The notes under the pieces were generated by a model. It saw only the letters and a list, made by a program, of their open reading frames with translations. It ran no database searches and was not told the origin of the DNA. A DNA stretch of 42,225 nucleotides from Lingula anatina (lineage: Eukaryota; Brachiopoda; Lingulata; Lingulida; Lingulidae). The stretch covers positions 7,225 through 49,449 of the forward strand of contig NW_019775577.1 in assembly GCF_001039355.2 (NCBI RefSeq). Reading direction: 5' to 3'. A program made the translations under genes and the position numbers. Shown here piece by piece: positions 25,001 through 39,000 of the stretch. The stretch's first letter is position 1. Every line of letters starts with the position of its first letter.

Positions 25001-28000
25001 ACGATTTTACTCTGACGTCCATCTAAATTCCGTTGTTGGCTTTATTGAAATTAATATATTGAAGTAATCGTTAGACAGCGACGGCTCACAAAACCATGGC
25101 AACACCATATGGAAAATAGCCACAGAAGCTACTATTTTTAAATTGTTACGATACACGATGAACATCCGCTGCAGCTATAACCTGAAATCGTGTATATGAT
25201 CTTAAAAAAAGGAAACAAGCCACATCTCGACTAGGTAATATCACATTCATGTTATTTACCGTATGTGGTTGCCCTGGAAACAAGTTTATCCAACATCAAA
25301 CCAGTCAGCAAGGCCCAGAACAGAGAACCCACTTGGAACCAGGAATACACGTCTGTATACGTACTTACTGAAATGCAATTAGAACTAGTATGGATAGATT
25401 CACGTTGTCTTTTGTGTAAAGATGGCGAAAATTAAAGGACACAAGAAAGATAGAAAGAGATGCATGCGTTGCACGTTAAACATGTTTATGCAGCAAACAG
25501 GTTACAGTGATAATATACGTGTAAACCAATTACCTTTATCTTTGACATTATTTCCATAGTAATTGATTATTGCGTAAAAACTGCCTTGATATGTGATAAT
25601 GAGGGTATTTTGGCACAAAAACCACAGCATCAACACCCAAAATGCTGGGAGTTTGAGGATCAGTAGCGTGTCATGTAGAAAGCAGTTGTTAGCACTTTCG
25701 CCATTTTCCTTGCTTAGTGAGTTTTCTATTTCGCACGATATCTGCTCAATTCCATCGACTTGCATTTCTGTAGGATTGATATTATTCTTATGTTGACAAC
25801 TGGTTGCTTTATTAAAATCATGATGCCCAATAATTTCATCGGCTTCTTCCCGAGTGACATCTCCATCTGCTTTCACTTTACTTGCTAACTCTGGAGTGAT
25901 ATTTCCAATGAAACGAACACCACACTTTTGTTCTATACTTTCATCATCAAGTTTGTATGCTGTCTTTGGCAAACTTTGCTCTAAAACTTGATTATTATCA
26001 ATCGTTTCATTTGTTGCTGGTACATTCAAGTCAGGTTGGTCGGCGTTTCTACAAGTATTGGTGTTGGGTTTAGATGGTTTTTCAGTAACACCTTGCCGCT
26101 TGCGTATCTTTAAGCAACAATCTTTGTCAATGTTGTTCCCGTCGTCATCTTGTCTAGGTGGAAGGGTGATTGTGTTGACAGAAGACAGAAAAAGTATGAT
26201 AGCGGCAAAGGTGAACATGCACGTTTTATACGAAACTCCGGTCTGGTACGCCATCTGCAATTGGATAAATAACGTGCTATTTGAAAAATGTAGTTTATTC
26301 TAGATATATTAAAAATTGCAAAATTCCAAATACGTATGAGTTTATATAGTATGGGGACCGTTAAATACCAACAACAGCACTGATATGAATGATAAATTGT
26401 AACGTTTATGGTACTTTATATGGCGTTGCGGACATTTTTGTTTTGAAAAATCTTTCAGGAAGGTTACTTTTGTCTTCAAAGATAAGTGTCCGTAACTACT
26501 AGTTGTCACTAGATGAATTAGTTTATGCCATATCAAACAGGTAATTACCGATGCGTTCGTCAGGTTTTAAGGGACAAAGCAAACACGTTTAACATTACCT
26601 TTAACAGAATAGGAGCAAAACCACTGACGTCCATGGCACCGGAAATCAGACAAATGAGTGTTGACCTTAGCTTAGGAAATAGTACAGCCACTTGGACGTC
26701 AGTTACTGCCAGCTGGATGCTTCCAAGCAAGTGAAATACAGCCCCAGGGAATAACAGCCATTCTGTTCCTATAAAGAATATTAAATGCCTCGATCTTGAT
26801 TATAGCCTCAATTCTCCAGGAATTAATAATTTAATAACTTCATTTTGGTTTTCTGGTCATTATATACAGCAGTTTATTTACATGAACTGAAACAAATTTT
26901 GAAAAAACCTATAACCCTGAGGACATCAGACCAATACAGTGTATCACTGATCATAGATCGATGCTTATTGGAAGTTATTACTTATTTCTAACGGTTTCCT
27001 TGGGACGCCACCTTTTCATGTGGCAAGTTAGTCATTTTTAAATGATTCATTTCTGATTTATTCCGTGCCAGGTAGACTTTTTCTGGAAGAATGAATAAAC
27101 TTCCCCTACTAACGAATCTGTGCTCGACCACTCACTGCGCTTGGAATCGATGTTTTATAGCATTTCTAATCTAAAATATTACTGGGCCTTTTAAACTGCC
27201 TTGTTTCATTATACATCTCAGAAGGAAATATCGACATAAAGCACAACATGTATGCTTTGCATGACTTGTTAAGGACATTTAAACGCGGATTGTGTATTTC
27301 TTTAAAGTGTATTAAAATATGATGAAACTGAATATGTATAATATATTAAATTGTTTTTGCCTCAAAAGAACTCACATAAATGTAAAAAATTAGTTATTAC
27401 TAAAATGAAAAATTGGCGATTAAAGTGAGTTCAAAGTACAATACATTCAAGCAGACTATTTAAAGATTATCCTGTCGTTTTCTCACCTATTTGCTGAATC
27501 TATACCATTGAGTTTGTCTTTTATCTGCGTCATCCCAGATAGCAAGAAGGCGTAAGGCCGACCAGTACACTGGGCCAACGTCGGGCCAGCAACGGTGCCG
27601 GCGTCGGGCCGACGTCCGTGCTCATCGGCCATCTGTTGGCCCGACGTCGGCCCAACGTCGTTTTGCCGACCAGCTGACGTTAGCCCGATGGTGGGCCGAC
27701 GTTGGCATGATGGTGGGTAATGGTTGGCCCGATGGTGGCCCAGCATCAGGGTTATGACGTTGGGCCGACGTCGTTTTGCCGACCAGCTGACGTTAGCCCG
27801 ATGGTGGGCCGACGTTGGCCCGATGGTGGGTAATGGTTGGCCCGATGGTGGCCCAGCATCAGGGTTATGACGTTGGGCCGACGTTGGCCCATTGTAATTA
27901 TGCCAACCAGCTTATTGGCCCTGCATAAGCCCAAAATTAACTTTTTTTATTTTAAAGTAAGTGATTAACTTTACGAAATTATAAGCAAAAACAACAACAA

Positions 28001-31000
28001 TAACAATTTCCATCTGTCTGCAACACAAAATATATTCTTTATTATATCATAGTACATATAAACCGAGCATCAGTGGAGCGTGGATTCCCTGTAACGCAAA
28101 AAACCACTCCTAATAGTTTCTTACACGACTCAAATAAGTTCAACATGCTAAGGGATAAACTAAATAAATCACTCAATCAGCCATAAAAGAGCTTTAGACT
28201 GCTAGTTTCTTCTTTTAAATTTTTGGTCAGAAATTTAACCTATTATTGTGACCTTCTTTTCTATTCCATTGATATACAGCATAGAATGCTAGCAGAGAAA
28301 TCCATTCAAATATCATCTTTCAGGCAAAATTAAACAATGCCTTTTGGTAATTACCCTAGTTATACTACTTGAAACTATATACTGACATTTGGTTGGCTTT
28401 TGTGGCAAAAAATTAGACTTCGTATGCATCTTTAAAGGTCTCTATAGCTTTTTTAAAGGTCTCTGCTTCTATAAGTCACCAATTTCGGGCTAAGGCCCTT
28501 CAGCCTGACGCATTCTTCTTTTTCTGCCTCATTCTCGGTCTCCAGCTGTCCTAAACCATTTCTTAATTGTTTCTGTTATTTCTGCATCCGTGACCGTTTG
28601 ACAAATTTTGTTTTTCCTTACTACAGCTGAAAGAGAAGCAAAACAATTAAGATTTTTTTTTCAATTATCATTATTAGTATCATTAACTTCAATCCCAATT
28701 AATAACTGAAATAAAATTGAAGACAAGGTTTTTACCATCATTAAAATACATTTCCTTGAAAAGAAAGGAGATTGTCTGAACATTAATCAAGAGCATGTAA
28801 GAGGCAAAACAAGCATTTAATTTGGAGGCTATTCCAACTATATATGTATTTTGACTACGTATTTCCACATTCATACAACTTACTTTCAATTAATGCTCTT
28901 GTATTCGAAGTTGCCCGAATGCCAATTTCCCGCCCTTTCCCATCCAATTAATCTGTGTTGCAACTTCATTTGTCATAATATGTAATAAAATATTCCTTGT
29001 TGTTCCTGTTGGATTACCACCCCCGATGGTTTGCAAGATTCCTACCTGCAAGAGGAAAATTATAGCATTTTATCTGAAGTCCTTAGAGTTAATTAAAAAA
29101 TTGGAAAATTTCCTTTTCATTTGTATTTTTTTTTCAGATAAAATTGTGACAATTTTCTACATACAAGCTACAAAAAAACATTTCCACATAGTATAAGAAC
29201 CATTATATTCTTTGTATGTTCTTGAAAATTCTTGCTACACCAAGAAAAGTTATTATATTAAAATAAAACCATGTATGTATATTTACCATGTTCTTGAACT
29301 CTTGTTCCTCCTTCAAAGAGTTTTCAAAATCAATAAGTGCATTTGTTGTTTTTAGCGGGAAAAATGAAGATGGTAATTCCACTGATGCTGTATTTTCCAC
29401 GCATTTTTTTTTTTTTTTTTTGAGCCAGCATGTTATGGATAAGTGTGGTGTTCACCTTTACTTGCTCTTTTACTTCTTCTAGAAGTGTTATCATTTTGCT
29501 AAAAAAAATGCTAAAAAAAATACATGCATTAGTTATACAATTGAAGTGTAAACTAAAAGTTTTGGCACATGTATTAGTAGGCTACTTATTTAATTGCTAC
29601 AAAAATAGAAGTTGCAAATGTAATTTTGAAGAATTATCATCACTTTTATAACATTCTGGCACTCAATTAACTTATGTTTATTTACTTTCTACCTTTAATT
29701 AGAAAAATATATGCAAAACTTATGACATGTATGCTTACTTGTTGATCTATTTTCAAAAAGGCTTTGTCCAGTTGGGGGGTTAGGCAAATTGATTCTTTTT
29801 TGGGTCCTGTCTGTTTTGGTTATGGTTGGAAGTTCCTCTTCCTCACCCGACACATCTGACTCTGACTCTGACTCATAACGAGGATTTGGTCTGTTAAAAG
29901 AAAGAAGAATGTGAAGTCATAGAATACAGGTAAGTAGAAGTATGCAAATGGGGATCAGGGCTTCAGATGTTTATATGGCAAAATTATTTGCACTATTTAA
30001 ACATTTTTGTACATTATTTGGGTCTGCAATTTATCAGCTAGGTGTTGAATAAATGCAGTATATATCAGTACTAGTACTATAGCTTTGTTTTAGGTATTGT
30101 TTTAAATGTAACTGATATTTAGAATATAATATTTCCCCAATAATGAACGTTTTATTTCATTGAATATTTTTTATCCTATTTCAAATGAAACTTGTAGATT
30201 GCTATAGTTGAGCCTTCTTTGAGGTGTTCTCATCAAGCACAATCATATCCTCTTGTGTGCAGTCGTTTTTTGTAAATGGAGGATAAAAAGTTTACTTTTC
30301 CACATTGCCTTCATTTACAAATAACGACTGCTAGTCATTCCGTGGTATTGGAACTGAGTAAGTATCTTAAAATGATGTGTTATTTATGTGCCTGACATTT
30401 TCCTAAAAACTGAGGCTCAGGCGTATACACATAAAAAAGCTGTACGAAATCTAGTAGCAAATAAGATGAAGAAAGCTATGCATTTTCAAATACCAAAGTC
30501 TGTTCCAGTTTACAGAATGAGTATGTGAGTAGTCTGCATGAAAACCAGGCTAAACTTGCACGTTATCAAAAATAATCTTGTTCATCTCGTAAATCAAAAA
30601 TTAACTGACAAGTTGTTGAAAGATAACTTGAAAGCATTGTGTAAATGGTATTATAACATTAAGTGAATGTTTACTGCCTGGTATTTGGTGCTCCATTTAA
30701 TTTTAGAAATCAAGTTAATTACATATATTGTAAATTATAATGTGCCAAAGTGTCAACAATTGTTGAATTTATAGTCTTAATTTCTTGATATTGAACCTAA
30801 AAACTGAAACGACATCTATAAATAGACTGTAAATTCGCACTTGCACGGTCACGTCACCAGTAAATTCTATTCTGAATTAGCACAGAACATAGGTGATTCA
30901 TGTGTAGATATTAGATATGTGATATTGGTTTATATTTTAACACATTTCTTACCTCTTCTTTCTTTTACTCCTCTGAGAAGCTGGAATGATCTCCTCATTT

Positions 31001-31794
31001 TATGTTACAAGGTCTGATTCATATTGGGCGACATTCAGCTTCCTCCTAACTTTGTCATAGTCATCTGCAAAATAAAATTAATGAATTGACATTGAAATGT
31101 CACATTTTGGACTGAAACATGTGAATATGTGTAGCATGCACATTAGTTCTAGATGTTCGAAACATATGATAGAATGCCTAATAGTAGAAAATAATGCTCA
31201 CCCTGTTCATATAGAATCCTCACAGTATACTTCTTCCACGAGGATCTGTCCGGGATAAGATGGGCCTTTATGGCAGGCTGTGCACTCTTCTCTCTTGAAA
31301 TGGGAGGCCAGAACGCATATTTTCTATCCTCTGATAGCCATTTATGTGACACAATAGCTATGTCACAATCGTCTGCGAATTCGACCAGGAGAAAGGCCAT
31401 TTTTCTAGAATAATTATATTTAAATCAATTAAGTTATAAATTTGAAAGCCAAAACCATGTGCTTCCTTGCTACTGATGTTTTCACAAAGAGTTGAGTCTA
31501 TATAAGAAACAGCAGTATTCTGTAATTTACCAACACATTTAGGGCTGTGATTAGCATGTAAGGATTAAAATCCTAAAAAGATAATATGATGAGATAATAA
31601 AAGTACACAGGGTCATTGATGTTGATCTAAGTGTACTAATTCACGGATAGATGATCTCAACAATGTCTTTTATTCATTTATTTTTTTTTAAATTTTTTTA
31701 ACTTGGATGGAATGTTGGATAGAAAATTATTCACACATGAACCAACATGATTTGTTGCAAAACAATAGTGCCTCACTAGAAAAAGAAAAATTTG

Positions 31795-31880
<86 letters not shown>

Positions 31881-34800
31881 CATGGATGTCTACCATACTG
31901 CATCCGTGTATGGGATTGCAATGTGTTTGTGGTGTTATGGCAGAAGAACACATTTTGCTTCTACTTCAGAAATGGAGGCAATATGAAGGGTGACATCCAG
32001 GCCAAACACTTTGCCAATTCCCAGAAGAGTTGATAGGAGAGGACTATCAAAAAAATCTACAAAATGTTTAAAAGACTTAAAACAATATAAACTGGGGCAT
32101 TGTCTTCTATACCTTGCTGTTCACACGCATGCAACTATCTCTACAGTTAACATTCAACATGAAATTTTCTGTTTCCACCTTGCAAAACTGTGTGCCTGAT
32201 TTTAGAGTATCTGGTAAAGGGCCTTTTGCATGACTTTTGGACAAAATTGGATATTTTCTAGAAGGATGTTTTTCTTCTGATGTACAATGCTCAGACAGCC
32301 TTCTTACAACTTGTGCTATTGAGAAGGATGTTTTCTGCACCATGTGTTTTAGTTTCTGTAAATAATTTTCAAAAGGAAATGCTGAAATATTATCCAGGCT
32401 CCCAAAGTTGTTTGCATCCATTGAGAGATGTGTTAACCCATGAACATTGTATACTGCCATTTCTTGTCCATACATTTGCATAAGCTGCTGTACAAAAACT
32501 ACAAGAAGCTCATTTATTACAGCCATGATAGCCAGAGAAAGACTTAATGTTTTTCATGAAGGCCCGGGCAGGTGTGTCACAGATGAATGAATGAATGGAT
32601 ATGAAAACATGTTTATCATGGCAGAAAAAAATCCACCTTGTATTTGTTGACACTCGTCAATAAAATCTTGTAAATAATCGTCTAAATTATTGGGCTTCGA
32701 TACCCCAGAGAATAAAGCAATGAGTAAAGGCTCTTTGTCGGGGAGGTTTACTATTTTGCCTACTAGGGGCCAGAAACTCTGGTTTGTGCTCTTAAATAAT
32801 GGAAGCCCATCAATATTCAACTGCAAGTTGAATATAAAATCATCGGAAATGCAGTCACCCTGAATTAGACCTGAAATGCTGTTTACAATGCCAAAATAAA
32901 AATATTGGCCACCACATTTTTGTATAATCTTATAATGGGTTTTTGTTTTTTTTTCAGTGTTCTTGGATCTTTAGGTAATTGTGGGTGATACTTATTTAGC
33001 ATCTTAAGAAGTTCACCCAGGGAATGATCAGGGATTTTATTTCTGATTGCCCACTCTTTTAAGTTTTGCACCAAACTATTTTCATCATCTTTCTCATTGG
33101 AGGCATCCATCACATTTTCAGATAAAGACAATTCATGGTCTTTGTCATTGGAGACATCCATCTCATTTTCAGATAAAGACAATTCATCATAACTAAGCAC
33201 AGAATCACTGCCTGCTTCTGTCTCAGGGGGATCTAATGCAACTGGTACTAGGGAACTAGAAGCACCCTTTGGCGCATCAGAACAAGGGGGCATCCTATCC
33301 ATGTCTAGCATGTGGGCTGCAACTCCTTTTTTGATGCGCCTTCGCACTGACCAGAATGAAATACCAGATTCTGCCAGAATGAAATACCAGATTCTGCCAT
33401 GACAGGGGAGGGGGGGTATCAGTATATTGCCTTCTTTGATAGAAAAAAGGTATCTTACATTTACAACCCACTGTGATCTCAGTAGCAAGGATATGCTTAA
33501 TTAATTTAGAATGTTTGCAGGGAACCAGAGGATTTGAGTAGGGAAACAAGCCTGAAAATAAAAATAACCTTGTGAAGTGTTAATGATGAAAAATTTATAA
33601 CATTAACTACAACTTCCCCCCATGTTTCAGCCCCACCCCCAAAAAATTTAATTGAATTAAATAAATAAATAAATAAATAAATAACAAGGCTCATAACAAG
33701 GGTTAAAACAATGTCAGACAATGGCAAAGATATAGTTAATTTTTTAAAATCTGCAGGATGTGATAAATTTTTTTCGATTGTTTCCCCACAAAATTATTAT
33801 TCATTTTTATGTAAAGAATGAGAGAGCACTCGATATTTAGTTCAAGATGAATAGCCTGAAGTCTAGATTGACAATACATCGATTACTGTAAGGGGTCATT
33901 TAAGATTTCACAAGAAAAAAAAATCTGAAATATATCCTAAATTTTATATTGGAAGAAAGTTATGATACATTGTAGAATAGAACCACAAAGAAGAAATTCC
34001 AAGTGATAATTTGCATTTTCCAGAAATTAATTTTACTCATCTCCCTCCCACGATCCCTTTTTATTTTTTTTACTATTTTTTTCTTACACTGCATAGCATT
34101 GTAAATTTCACACTGAAAGGTCTCAGTCTAGCTTGTTTATTTACCTAAAAAATAAAATTGTTTCTATTTTTAACGTGTTGACGTAATGTGTTTCCCACAA
34201 TGCACTGTGACTACATCCAAGTTCACGTGTTGAAGCTGCGTCCGTCATTTGGAGTTGAGCGGGCACCTGCATTAGGTGTGTTCACGTCGATTACCTGTGT
34301 TGATTAAAGTATCACGGCGATGGAAGATAATTTCTTGTCATAGTGATAGCATGGAGTACATTGTCGCTAATACCCCCTTTACACTGGACGGCGTCCTTTC
34401 TGCGTCCTTTCTGCGACCATGAAATTTGGCATCGCTGTGATCTTAATAAGGAGGCACGAGCATTAATTTTGTATCAGAATGAATGCTCAATGATCGGCCA
34501 GTTGTCGGCACGTAAAATATTATAATTTTTAAACTCTCAAATGGGACCGTACTGCTGGACGCAGAAAGGACGCCGTCCAGTGTAAAGGGGGCTTAAACAA
34601 AACTTGTGCGGGCGGCTCTTTTAAAGTTTTTAGATCAAAATATGCTTTTCTTTTAAAATGTACCAGTACCGCATGGACAAGAATCGGCGCTGTTCTACCG
34701 AAACATTTGGCTGTTCAAGGCAAAACTCCTGAAAGGTATGATGCAATTTAGTAAACTGAAACGTTTAGAAATCTAAATCGTTGGTTAGGATACATTGTGG

Positions 34801-35944
34801 TTACTCATGTGTGGACGTAAAGTTTAATTTTTGCAGTATTCCCCCATTCGCCATATAACGAAAAACTTTGATTTCAACGTCTCTTCTAAATGTATTTGTG
34901 TGATGACCGAGTAATATATATGTATATATATATTTTACGTTTAAGGGTGTATTCCCAGAGATTTAGATCGATCCAGGGATTAAGATTTAGATCGACCTAA
35001 CTCCCTGGGGGTTCACGCTAAATTGCAGTTAGCCGAGCGCGCACCATAGTTAATTACCCCCTTACAGCTTTCAGTAGGCGGGACAGACGCTTAAGCCGGC
35101 TAAGCTGACAGTAATCAAGTGAGACCCTCCACAGGGATAGATCGATCTAAAATCTATGGAAATGGGGTCTTACTTGATGCCATTCAAATATTCTGAGATC
35201 TGTGGTCATCGCTTGCGTCAAAATGTGCTGTGACCTCGTTGGTCAAAGAAGTTGAAGGTTTTATGAAAAAAGATAGAAATAAGTTAGTGGATTTCTAAAC
35301 TAATTTATTAGAATAGCAGAAACAATTATCACAGTCACCACATAACTTGTTTTTGGTTAACATTTTAAATGAGAGACTATAATTTTTAGGGACTGCTGCG
35401 AAAGTACTTGAACGTCTGCTGGTATAGAAATAGGTTGAGTTTAACTTTTCCACGCTAGTTTGTTACTTTGTTTCTATTTGTGTTATTCAATCTGTTGTTA
35501 TGGAATTTTTCAAATTTGGTCTGTGAGTGAATGTTTGCTTGATTTAAAGCAAGACCATTTATAGTTCAGGGAGGGGGGCTGTATTTTTAAATCTTAAAAG
35601 ATAATTTTATATCTTAAAAGACAATAAGTTTTTCTTGTTTTCCTTTCAGTTGCTAACAACAATAGTAACTTTTTTAAAATCTCAGAACCAAACACCCCTG
35701 CACTTATCTTAAGCATTTGTTTTTATGGGAGGGGGGGGGGCATTTCACCCCAGATCATTTGACCTTTATAAATGTCCTCTGTAAATTAACCAACCATCAT
35801 GGACTGGATTGAAAAACTATCTACAGTGTTACCAACTCTAGTAGGCCTACTACATGTTAATGAAAATGTAAAGTCTATGCCAATTTTTTTAAGCCTGTAC
35901 TACTTCAGGCACGCAGGGTCCAAAAATGGGCAAGTGCCCGAAAA

Positions 35945-36024
<80 letters not shown>

Positions 36025-39000
36025 CTTTCTCTCTTTCTAGCCCTGTGCCTCTAGAGGTTGGCAATTGCCTAATGGCGCAGATTGATTCTGCATATATTTA
36101 CTCCTATCAATTCCTGTTGTTTCCAGGTGTTATTCAGCTGTTAGCAATAAACTCAACAATAATTGTGCATATTTAGAGTACTATAATACGATGCTGTGAA
36201 AATGAAGTCATGATCGAAAACCATGTGATAATTCTAAAGTCACGAATTTTGTTGCTGTGTGCTTTCCAACATGGTCCAGTCTTCATAAAAGAGGTTAACA
36301 GGAAACTTGTGAATATTTGCCAGAATAGTCTTTGATATTGCTGTTTGCAATTTTGCAATGGTTCAGTCTTAATCATAATAATGCAAGTAGAACACAAATA
36401 CACATATGCCTTAGTTTATATATATTAACCACAGACACTGAGAATATACATTTTATTGCACTTTCACAAGAGCATCAAATGCCCCTACACTAGTTGTCTT
36501 AAATGTTTTTTTTATTAGTGACCACAAAGAAACTAATTTGATTTTTTTCCCTCTGATGCGAATAAAATTATTTGAGAAACAAGTAAAAAATAAAAATAAA
36601 CTTTTTTTAAATATATGTCAGGATTGTATTATTTAGTCATAGAAACAAACCCACATGCGCACAGATGCATTTAGTAAAAAATATAATCCTGACTTGGGCA
36701 CGTCTGTGAATGATTGTAAAGAATCTGCTCCTCTCATTCTATTTTTAATCTTCTCTGAAATTATTGTACTGCTGCTTAGCAGATTAAAGGTGGGGGTGCA
36801 CTATATTACTTTCTTTCAAAACTTTTTTTATCTTTTAGGTTGAAGGGACAAATGTGTTCATAAAGTTGACAGAAGAAAGAAAACCCAATGAAGTACTCAT
36901 AGAAATTACACATCAATTTGTGTACAATAAGTGAGGATCATAGAATTTCAAGACAATATCATAAGGACAGATTTAATGAAATTGATTTCCTCTATTGTTA
37001 GTCAAATGTGTAAACTAACTTATCAATGGATATATTAATTTCCAAAGTGGAAATTTGAAAAGCTGGCAAGAATTGTGTAAGTTTACTTTAAGTTTTGATT
37101 TAAGTAGTTTTTCTTTCATTGATCAGTTGAATAAAAGCCTTCAAGATTTGTGTTGTTTTTTATTTATAAAGGTAAGTGCCTTAATGAAAGTAAAAAAAAA
37201 AAAAAAAAAAACTTATAACTATTAGGTTGTGGGTGATATTTCCCACTTGTCTGACAAAGTTTTTTCCACCCACGAAAAAATTTTAAAAAAGTAAGAAAAA
37301 TGCAAAGAAAAAAAAAAATAATACTGATGAAGATGCTGATTGTTGTAGCTGCGTTTCTATCGAAATCGCGCCAGAGTGCGCGTTAGATTCAAATGAGCCG
37401 TAAAAAAAAAAAAAAAAAAATTACGTATTCCTACAATTTTGTTAGGGGGGTTAATTAAAATTGCCGATTTGGCAAATGTATTTCTCACCTTTTATCTTCC
37501 TGCTCGACAAAGGCACCCGCCGCTTCTCTGTGCAGGCCGCGAGTGAAGAAAAAACAGCAGACGATAAATACGCAGAGTGCATGGCGGTCAAATTTTTTTT
37601 TCAATTTATTGGTCTAGTCACGATGAACGTGTCATTGAGATATATCAAAACTATGCTATTAAACAGGTTGTGGTTGAGTTTTTTTATTTAATGACAAAAT
37701 AATCAGTTACCGTCTGATAGTGAAGCGCGAATTTGATATCTTTTGGCGGTTTTTGTTGCTTGTGCCGAAAGACCTTCCCATCATGCTTTAGTAGTAAACA
37801 AAAATGGCGGTTCTGAAAAAAGATCGTCTGCGGATGGGGTCCTCTTAGATGTTGGTTGTCCACGGAGAAAAAGTGAAATGTTTCAAAGGATATCCGCATT
37901 GTAGGTGATATGAGTGGCTGGAACATTTGTCGGCCACTATTGAGCGGACTGTTTAGATATCGGCGAAGGTTAAGTCCACCAGTGAGATGGCTGTAATGTT
38001 CTGTTACTGAAATGCATACATGCTTAGATATTTTGATTACGGAGCCAATGCCTTGTAGGAAAAGATAAACTATAGCGATAACGTTTATTATGTAACTATC
38101 TATAAAGTCAGTTCTTGGTGTAGTTTGTTGACTACTAGTCACTTAGCAGCTTGGATTGTACAGTAATAATTGTACAATTGTGGTAATAGTACTTAAAAAA
38201 ATTAACTAGGTTCATATGTTGTCCAGTTAACTTTGTTGGAAGATTATTATTATTTTCTTTTTTGAAGGCTCGCTTACTGAGTAATTACTGGAATGAACTG
38301 CAAAGATTGTAAAAGTTAACTAAGTATCAGGATACTGTCATGTGTAACTAAATGTCATTGCCACTTATTTGGTCAATAATAAATTTTATAAGGAACTTCA
38401 TGCAGTCTTATTTTTAACTATACCATGTGTTAAAATACTGGGAAAAGTGTATTGATCATACTTCTCTGTCAGTCGCAGTGTAAATTTAGAAATTCTGTGC
38501 AGCTTTAGAAAGACGTTTCCGTGACTTGACAATGATAAATCAACATAGACATTTTTGGACATGTAATATATTTAAAAAATAAAATAAAATAAAATGATAC
38601 ATTGTTGACATACATTTTTTCAAATTAAATATACATTTGAATTGCAGACTATTAACTACATGCAATATATATATGTTAATATTGCAGGATTTCTTGAGCA
38701 GTTTTACCTTTGCTGATATAAAAAAAGGTGCTAAAGGACAAATGTAAACTAGTGTTTACATGTCTTTCAAAAGTTTGATACCGTATAAAAGAATACTTCC
38801 CTATTAAAAAATGAAAAGAATATACATCAACTGAAATGTCTGCTTTAATTTCACAATAAAATATAGTATGATGTACAGTTACATAAAGAAAAGATAAAGT
38901 AAAAAAAAAAAAAAAAAGATCACAGTATACATTATTGTAGGTAGGATAACATTGAAAGAATCCAAGGAAACAGAAGTAAACTTCTATTATTTCTGAGAAG

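Noticed and set aside
31678-32033. Frames rich in Ile-Tyr repeats, also at 35799..36176
   Set aside because: Translations of (AT)n microsatellites.
37684-38142. 152-codon minus-strand frame with one hydrophobic stretch
   Set aside because: No family resemblance or splice logic; its shared part at 16117..16229 is inside the large duplication and gives no independent support.
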